Shown: in pieces, positions 32,576 through 37,161 of the stretch | Numbering within the stretch: the first letter of the stretch is position 1 | How the letters are laid out: each line of letters opens with the position of its first letter | From: Paludibacterium sp. | GTDB lineage: Bacteria > Pseudomonadota > Gammaproteobacteria > Burkholderiales > Chromobacteriaceae | Reading direction: 5' to 3' | DNA length: 37,161 nucleotides | Assembly: GCF_019232825.1 (NCBI RefSeq) | Contig: NZ_JAFAND010000005.1 | Coordinates: 1 to 37,161 of the forward strand | Program-made: the position numbers and the translations under genes | Notes under the pieces: generated by a model | Database searches by the model: none | The model's input: only the letters and a program-made list of their open reading frames with translations | Told to the model about the DNA's origin: nothing

Positions 32576-34084
32576 TCAAGACGAGGCGTGAGCGGAAAAG
32601 CGCGGGGAGGCCAGCATCATGATGGATTCCGGGCTGATCTGTTTGCCGCGCAGCTCCCCGGCGATACGGCCGGCGCGCATCACCGCCACGCGATGACTGA
32701 TGCCGACGATTTCCGCCAGCTCGCTGGAAATGCACACGATGGCCACGCCCTGATGCGCGAGCTGGTGGATGAGGCGATAGATCTCCGCTTTGGCGCCGAT
32801 GTCGACGCCGCGCGTCGGTTCGTCCAGGATCAGCACGCGCGGACGGATGGCGAGCCAGCGCGCCAGCAGCACTTTCTGCTGGTTGCCGCCCGACAGCCCT
32901 GCGACGCGGCCCGCCTCATCCGGCGCCTTGATCGCCAGGCGCGCGATCGCTTGGCGCGTCAGCGTCCGCAGCGCGGGCAGATCGAGCACGCCGCCGCGCG
33001 CGTGCTCCCGCAGCACGTTCATGGTCGTATTGGCCTGCATCGTCAGTTGCAGGAATAGGCCCTGGCTCTTGCGGTCTTCCGGCACATAGCCGATGCCGTG
33101 CCGCATGGCGTCCCGCGGTGAGCGGATGTCGATCGGGGCGCCATCGAGGCGTAATGTGCCGCGCTGTTTGGCATCGGCGCCGAAGATCAGCCGCGCGAGT
33201 TCGCTGCGCCCGGCGCCGACGAGACCGGCGAGTCCGAGAATCTCGCCGGCTCTGACCTGGAATGACGCCGAAGCGACTTTGCCGCCGCCGAGATTCAGGA
33301 CCTCCAGCTTGACCGGCCCCTGAGCCGTGTCGCTTGGCGGCGGGTAGATGTCATCGAGCGGGCGTCCGACCATCAGTCGCACCAGTTGGCGCGGCGAACA
33401 GTCGCCGCGGGCGAAGTGGCCGACTTGGCCGCCGTCGCGCAGCACGATGATGCGGTCGGCAAGCTGGCTCACTTCCTCCATGCGGTGACTGATGTAAATG
33501 ATGGCGATGTCTTGGTTTCTCAGCGCGGCGATCATGGCGAACAGGCGCTCGCTTTCGTGCTTGGACAGCGCGGCGGTAGGCTCGTCCATGATCAGCACGC
33601 GGCTTTGCTGCGCCAGTGCGCGGGCGATCTCGACTTGCTGCTGGTTGGCGACGCTCAGCTTGTGCGCGGGGGTGTGCGGATCAAAGCGCGCGTCCAACTG
33701 ATCCAGTAGACGCTGCGTCGCGTGACGCATGCGTGCATGGTCGACGCCGCCGAAACGGGTTCGAGGCTCGGCGCCCAGAAAGATATTTTCCGCCACGCTC
33801 AGATTGGGGACGACCGATAGCTCTTGGTAAATCAGATTGATGCCGGCGCGGCGGGCGGCAGCCGGCGTGTCGAGACGCACCCGCTGACCCGCCAGACGGA
33901 TTTCCCCCGCGTCGGGCGGGTAGATGCCGGAGAGTATTTTCATCAGCGTGCTTTTGCCCGCGCCATTTTCTCCCATCAGCGCCAGTACTTCGCGGCTGCG
34001 CGCGGCGAGGCTGACCCGGTCGAGCGCGCGCGTCGCGCCGAAGTGCTTGCTGATACCGATCATTTCCAGAATGACTTCTCCCAT
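32576..34084 (-). CDS. Sugar ABC transporter ATP-binding protein (RbsA family, two ABC domains)
   Basis: A 502-residue double ATPase. The first domain has Walker A GENGAGKST (38-46), LSVANQQQVEIARAL and Walker B VLIMDEPTAAL. The second has the family-typical degenerate Walker A LVGAGRSE, signature LSGGNQQKVLLARWL and Walker B VLILDEPTRGVD. I choose the ATG at 34084 (GGAG upstream), giving the same size as E. coli RbsA (501 residues); a GTG at 34117 lacks a binding site. It lies 41 bases after the binding-protein gene and 14 before the permease, and energises uptake of a monosaccharide. Confidence 0.93.
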   Translation of the reverse strand: MGEVILEMIGISKHFGATRALDRVSLAARSREVLALMGENGAGKSTLMKILSGIYPPDAGEIRLAGQRVRLDTPAAARRAGINLIYQELSVVPNLSVAENIFLGAEPRTRFGGVDHARMRHATQRLLDQLDARFDPHTPAHKLSVANQQQVEIARALAQQSRVLIMDEPTAALSKHESERLFAMIAALRNQDIAIIYISHRMEEVSQLADRIIVLRDGGQVGHFARGDCSPRQLVRLMVGRPLDDIYPPPSDTAQGPVKLEVLNLGGGKVASASFQVRAGEILGLAGLVGAGRSELARLIFGADAKQRGTLRLDGAPIDIRSPRDAMRHGIGYVPEDRKSQGLFLQLTMQANTTMNVLREHARGGVLDLPALRTLTRQAIARLAIKAPDEAGRVAGLSGGNQQKVLLARWLAIRPRVLILDEPTRGVDIGAKAEIYRLIHQLAHQGVAIVCISSELAEIVGISHRVAVMRAGRIAGELRGKQISPESIMMLASPRFSAHASS

Positions 34085-34125
34085 GCGGGCTCCAGGCAGG
34101 GCGGTCAAGGTATCCACGCAACGCG

Positions 34126-35067
34126 TTAGCGGCTGCCCCAGCCTCGATGGCGGGATACGTTGTCCTTGGTGACCAACGGGGTTGGGATCAGCATTTCCGA
34201 TTGTGCCGGCCGCTTGCCATGGAGGATGTCGTAGCCGATGCGCACCGCCTTCTCGGCGATCAGATGCGGGTTTTGCGCGGCGCTGGCGGCAAAGATGCTG
34301 TGTGGATTCTTGAGCGCGGTTTCACCGTCCGGCGCGCCATCCACCGAGGTGATCATTTTGATGTCGCGCCGCTTGGCTTGGCGGATCGCCAGCTCCGCGC
34401 CGATGGCGGTCGGGTCGTTGTTGGCGTAGACCGCGTCGATCTTCGGATAGGCGGTCAGCAGGTTGGACATGACCTCCATGCCGCCGTCGCGGCTGCCGCG
34501 GCCGTTCTGGTTGTCGGACAGCACACGGATGCCCGGCGCGTCGGCGAGCGCCGACTTGCAACCCGCGATGCGCGCCAGCGTGGCGGAGACCGGCGGACCG
34601 TTGACGATGACCACATCGCCCTTGCCGTTGAGCTTTTGCACAATGTAGCGACACGCCTCCCGGCCGGCCATGGCGTTATCCGACATCACCGTGGCGTCGG
34701 CGCCCTCCGCGCCAACGTCGACCGCCACCACCGCGATTCCGGCCGCGCGCGCTTTTCTCAGCACCGGCGCAATGCCTTTCGGGTCGGCGGCATTGATCAG
34801 GATGATGTCGACCTTGTTGGCGATCAGGTTCTCGACCTGGCCCACCTGGGTGTTGAGGTCATAGTTGCTCGATACCGTGGTGACCTTGACGCCAGGGCCG
34901 CCCAGTCGCTGAGCGGTTTGGGTCGCTGTTTTGCTCATGGCGACGAAGAACGGATTGGCCAGGTCGTTGACGGCGAGTCCCACCGCTTTCAGTGGGCGCG
35001 GATCGGCATACGCGGCCGAAACCAGCATGGAAGAGAGGGCGGCGGCGAACGCAAGGTGCACTTTCAT
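34126..35067 (-). CDS. Periplasmic sugar-binding protein (RbsB family)
   Basis: A 313-residue type I periplasmic binding protein with signal peptide (about 1-21, ending SAAYA). Typical signatures are VNDLANPFFVAMSKTA, NLIANKVDIILINAADPKG, the hinge-region VAVDVGAEGADATVMSDN, and VYANNDPTAIGAELAIRQA. It captures the sugar and delivers it to the permease encoded downstream. The ATG at 35067 has CGGAG upstream. It is the first gene of the operon, whose promoter should lie in the 332-base divergent gap with the Nramp-like gene. Ribose is the default guess but is not proven. Confidence 0.9.
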   Translation of the reverse strand: MKVHLAFAAALSSMLVSAAYADPRPLKAVGLAVNDLANPFFVAMSKTATQTAQRLGGPGVKVTTVSSNYDLNTQVGQVENLIANKVDIILINAADPKGIAPVLRKARAAGIAVVAVDVGAEGADATVMSDNAMAGREACRYIVQKLNGKGDVVIVNGPPVSATLARIAGCKSALADAPGIRVLSDNQNGRGSRDGGMEVMSNLLTAYPKIDAVYANNDPTAIGAELAIRQAKRRDIKMITSVDGAPDGETALKNPHSIFAASAAQNPHLIAEKAVRIGYDILHGKRPAQSEMLIPTPLVTKDNVSRHRGWGSR

Positions 35068-35117
35068 GGCGAAACTCCGTTCAGTTTGTTAAAGGCGCCA
35101 GCGCGATGCTGGCATGG

Positions 35118-35235
35118 AATCGATTTCTAAACGGACTGCCATGGCGAAGTCAAAACAGCGCGGTTTGGGACGGCGCGTCAAGGCGTAATGCTGAGGTAAG
35201 CGCTGGTTTATATGAGAGATTTGGGTGATTAATCA
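35118..35235 (-). promoter_or_regulatory. Candidate control region of the sugar transporter operon
   Basis: On the minus strand a TATAAA -10-like element lies at 35207-35212, with a perfect palindrome TGATTAATCA just upstream (35226-35235) near the -35 position. A second palindrome, AATCGATT, lies at 35118-35125 inside the predicted roughly 130-base leader. Palindromes with a central CG are typical LacI-family operators, the usual regulators of RbsABC-type systems. The -35 element itself is poor. Confidence 0.38.
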
Positions 35236-35347
35236 TTAGGAAAACGATTGCATTTCGATCCGGCGCTAGCCGTCTGCCGGTCAAGCTGGGTGAAGCGCGG
35301 GCGAGGGGGACATGCTTGATGGGTATCAAGGTTTTGATAGATCGCAA

Positions 35348-35376
35348 TTGCGAATCAATATCAATTGCAATATATT
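35348..35376 (+). promoter_or_regulatory. Sigma-70 promoter of the Nramp-like gene
   Basis: TTGCGA (35348-35353), a 17-base spacer and TATATT (35371-35376), 24 bases before the ATG at 35400. GCAATTGC (35344-35351) overlaps the -35, and CAATTGC recurs at 35362-35368 in the spacer, 17-18 bases apart. That is a plausible paired binding site for a repressor. No exact Fur or MntR box is evident. Confidence 0.6.
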
Positions 35377-35399
35377 ACTGCTAATGAATCTACCCCTGA

Positions 35400-36662
35400 A
35401 TGGACGCCGAGATGAATCAACCGAGTACGTCGACGCTCGCTCAACCCTCTAGCCTGCTGCGTTTTTTAGCCATCGCCGGCCCTGGCCTGGTCGTGATGCT
35501 GGCCGATACCGACGCGGGCAGCGTGATCACCGCCGCACAGAGCGGTGCGCAGTGGGGCTATCAATTATTGCTGATGCAAGCGCTGTTGATTCCGATCTTG
35601 TTCATCGTACAGGAGCTGACCGTACGGCTGGGGGTCGTGACCGGCAAAGGACATGGCGATCTGATCAGACATCATTTTGGCCGTGTGTGGGCGTGGGTGT
35701 CGGTCGGCACGTTGCTGTTGGCGTGCGTCGGCGCTTTGCTGACCGAAATGAGCGGACTCGCCGGGGTGGGGCTGATGTACGGAATTCCCGCCTGGGCCAC
35801 GTTGACGGCGACGGTGGTCGGGCTTTCGGTGATGGCCTATACCGGCTCCTACAACTCGGTTGAGCGCATCGCGATTTTGCTGGGTTCGTTTGAATTGGTC
35901 TTTGTCCTGGTGGCGTACTATGCGCATCCGGATACGTCGGCCATGCTGGCGGGCCTGTCCAAAATGCCGTTGCACGATTCCAGCTACCTGTATCTGGTGG
36001 CGGCCAATATCGGCGCGGTGATCATGCCTTGGATGGTGTTCTATCAACAATCGGCGGTGGTCGAGAAGAAGCTCGGCGTGCGCGATTTGCGTTCGGCTCG
36101 TTGGGATACCGCCATGGGCGCGGTGCTCACACAGGTGATCATGGCGGCGGTGTTGGTGGTGACCGCGGCAACGCTTGGCCGCAACGGCAGCCATGCGCCG
36201 CTGGATACCATCCAGGAAATTGCCGGCGCGCTGACGCCCTATCTAGGCAAGCAGGTCGGACAGCTGATGTTTGGCGTGGGCATGGTGGGCGCGGCGTTGG
36301 TGGCCGCCATCGTGGTGACCCTGACCGCGGCGCGCGCGCTGGGCGAAATCACCGGTTACCGGCACACGCTGGAACACTCCCCGCGTCAGGCGCCCTGGTT
36401 CTACGCCGTCTATACCGCGGTGCTGATCGTATCGGCCATGATTGTCAGCGGCGGCATCAACATGGTGGCGCTGAACATCGGCGTGCAAGTGATGAATGCG
36501 CTGTTGCTGCCGGTGGTGCTCGGTTTTCTCTATCTGCTGGCCCGCCGCCTGCCTGAGCCCTACCGCCTAAAGGGCGTGTATGCCGGGGGTGTGGCACTGC
36601 TGATGGCCTTGACCATTGGCCTGGGTCTTTATTCCGGCATCATGGGGATTTTTACGTCCTGA
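35400..36662 (+). CDS. Nramp-related metal ion transporter with altered metal-site motifs
   Basis: A 420-residue membrane protein with about 11 helices of the Nramp/LeuT fold. Canonical Nramps have DPGN in helix 1 and an A-x-x-MPH motif in helix 6. Here the matching stretches are ADTDAGSVITAAQSGAQWGY (Asp38-Ala-Gly-Ser41) and AVIMPWMVFYQQSAVVEK. The Asp, Ala and Met are kept, but Pro and Asn of DPGN and His of MPH are replaced. It therefore belongs to a divergent branch, and classical proton-coupled manganese import cannot be assumed. The ATG at 35400 has no clear Shine-Dalgarno; a second ATG at 35412 is possible. A good promoter lies just upstream and a strong hairpin after the stop, so it is likely monocistronic. 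Confidence 0.88.
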   Translation: MDAEMNQPSTSTLAQPSSLLRFLAIAGPGLVVMLADTDAGSVITAAQSGAQWGYQLLLMQALLIPILFIVQELTVRLGVVTGKGHGDLIRHHFGRVWAWVSVGTLLLACVGALLTEMSGLAGVGLMYGIPAWATLTATVVGLSVMAYTGSYNSVERIAILLGSFELVFVLVAYYAHPDTSAMLAGLSKMPLHDSSYLYLVAANIGAVIMPWMVFYQQSAVVEKKLGVRDLRSARWDTAMGAVLTQVIMAAVLVVTAATLGRNGSHAPLDTIQEIAGALTPYLGKQVGQLMFGVGMVGAALVAAIVVTLTAARALGEITGYRHTLEHSPRQAPWFYAVYTAVLIVSAMIVSGGINMVALNIGVQVMNALLLPVVLGFLYLLARRLPEPYRLKGVYAGGVALLMALTIGLGLYSGIMGIFTS

Positions 36663-36690
36663 GCGGTGGCGGAGCGTCGTCACCCTACTC

Positions 36691-36721
36691 GCAACGGGGA
36701 TCGCTTGTCGATCCCCGTTGC
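36691..36721 (+). terminator. Strong hairpin after the Nramp-like gene
   Basis: A perfect 13-bp stem (36691-36703 with 36709-36721, GCAACGGGGATCG / CGATCCCCGTTGC) and a 5-base loop, 28 bases after the stop codon. A T-tract is lacking, so it may need Rho or act mainly as a 3' stabiliser. Confidence 0.7.
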
Positions 36722-36727
36722 TGCATC

Positions 36728-36840
36728 TAAGAACCTCTCACAAAACTTATTTCGCGATTGGGTAGCGTGCGTTCGCGAAGCAACGCACGGCCTTAGGACC
36801 CGCTCAAGACGTGCATTGCCTGCGGCGAATGCACGCTACA
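36728..36840 (+). repeat. Dispersed 113-bp structured palindromic repeat, copy 2
   Basis: An inverted copy of 24011-24123 (about 91% identical by hand count), with the same arms (GTAGCGTGC / GCACGCTAC) and both inner hairpins. Most differences cluster near the end that begins TAAGAACCTCT. It sits immediately after the Nramp terminator hairpin, that is, again at a gene 3' end. Confidence 0.8.
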
Positions 36841-36875
36841 AGACCTGGGCGGATGCCTTCGGCAAATCGCGGTTC

Positions 36876-37025
36876 TCATTCGTCGCCGAGTATCAGCGGT
36901 CCAAAAGCGTTGTCGATGGGGATTTTCCAGCCACCATCGGGCTGCTGGCGAAAGACGGTGGTGGCGACAAGCTCCCTGGTTGCCGTTTCCAGCGTCAGAT
37001 TCTCCTGGTTAGCCCCAGTTTTTGC
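36876..37025 (-). pseudogene. C-terminal remnant resembling a SnoaL/NTF2-like protein
   Basis: Reading on the minus strand to the TGA at 36876-36878 gives about 48 residues including ELVATTVFRQQPDGGWKIP and ending IDNAFGPLILGDE. The VFRQQPDGxWKIxIDNxFG pattern is the typical C-terminal strand pair of SnoaL/DUF4440-type NTF2-fold proteins. The frame has no start codon and is closed upstream by a TGA, while a different frame carries the ORF at 37009. The gene is therefore truncated or frameshifted. The left limit is certain; the right limit is approximate. Confidence 0.5.
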
Positions 37026-37161
37026 CGGGCCGGCCGGGGAAAATCCGGTTCAATGCCGCCTTGTCGAAACCATAAGCGTCGCGCATGGCGCTGCTCAGCA
37101 AATCGCGCCAATCGACCTCGACCGGCAGATCGCGGTTCTGATTCAGCGACGCATCGTCCAG
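37009..37161 (-). CDS. Partial open frame running off the right edge
   Basis: Fifty codons open from the window edge to TAA at 37009-37011 (residues like DLPVEVDWRDLLSSAMRDAYGF and FDKAALNRIFPG). I do not recognise it. Its end overlaps the NTF2-like remnant in another frame, so it may be the upstream part of the same gene before a frameshift, or a separate gene ending here. Confidence 0.4.
   Translation of the reverse strand: MDDASLNQNRDLPVEVDWRDLLSSAMRDAYGFDKAALNRIFPGRPGKNWG

Overview
This is a GC-rich window from what looks like a Gram-negative proteobacterium. The protein sequences suggest a betaproteobacterium, perhaps the Chromobacterium/Neisseriales group, but that placement is inference from gene style and not from a marker gene. 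I saw no rRNA, tRNA or CRISPR array, no intact transposase or integrase, and no plasmid replication gene.

Layout. (1) 31-4245, plus strand: a large hybrid histidine kinase with PAS/GAF domains, a receiver and an HPt domain. (2) 4246-4463: a repeat-rich convergent gap. (3) 4464-6724, minus strand: three tightly spaced genes, namely a CdtB-like member of the endonuclease/exonuclease/phosphatase fold followed by two exported proteins of unknown function. (4) 6725-10593: a quorum-sensing module with a CAI-1-type (alpha-hydroxyketone) synthase cqsA on the plus strand, converging on a two-gene minus-strand pair: a CqsS-type membrane kinase and a separate LqsR-like response regulator. The cqsA leader holds two hairpins. 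(5) 10722-22336, minus strand: a complete type IVb (thin) pilus operon of the IncI1/PAPI-1 style, in the order pilS-pilL-pilN-pilO-pilP-pilQ-pilR-(PilT-like ATPase)-small orf-pilV-pilU-lytic transglycosylase. (6) 22532-29268, minus strand: an unusual six-gene operon starting with an ECF-like sigma factor, then a 1030-residue protein of unknown function, a tail-collar-domain protein, and three divergent copies of one roughly 210-residue protein family. (7) 29543-31474: an MFS exporter and a cysteine-rich exported protein. (8) 31578-35067: a ribose-type sugar ABC transporter (binding protein, double ATPase, permease). (9) 35400-36662, plus strand: an Nramp-like metal transporter with altered metal-site motifs, then a strong hairpin, a dispersed palindromic repeat and a broken gene at the right edge.

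How the parts may work together. The quorum-sensing pair follows the pilus operon on the same strand with only a 128-base gap holding a hairpin, so density-dependent control of the pilus is a reasonable hypothesis. The CdtB-like group diverges from cqsA, so the two share a control region. The sigma-factor operon is the best candidate for an undescribed system. It looks like a self-contained, dedicated-sigma expression unit for a large conserved protein plus tail-fibre-like and repeated structural components, immediately upstream of and co-oriented with the pilus operon. Its function cannot be read from the sequence.

A 113-base structured repeat occurs as two inverted copies (about 24.0 kb and 36.8 kb) plus a partial copy at 4.3 kb, each next to the 3' end of a gene. 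These are the clearest repeats in the window.
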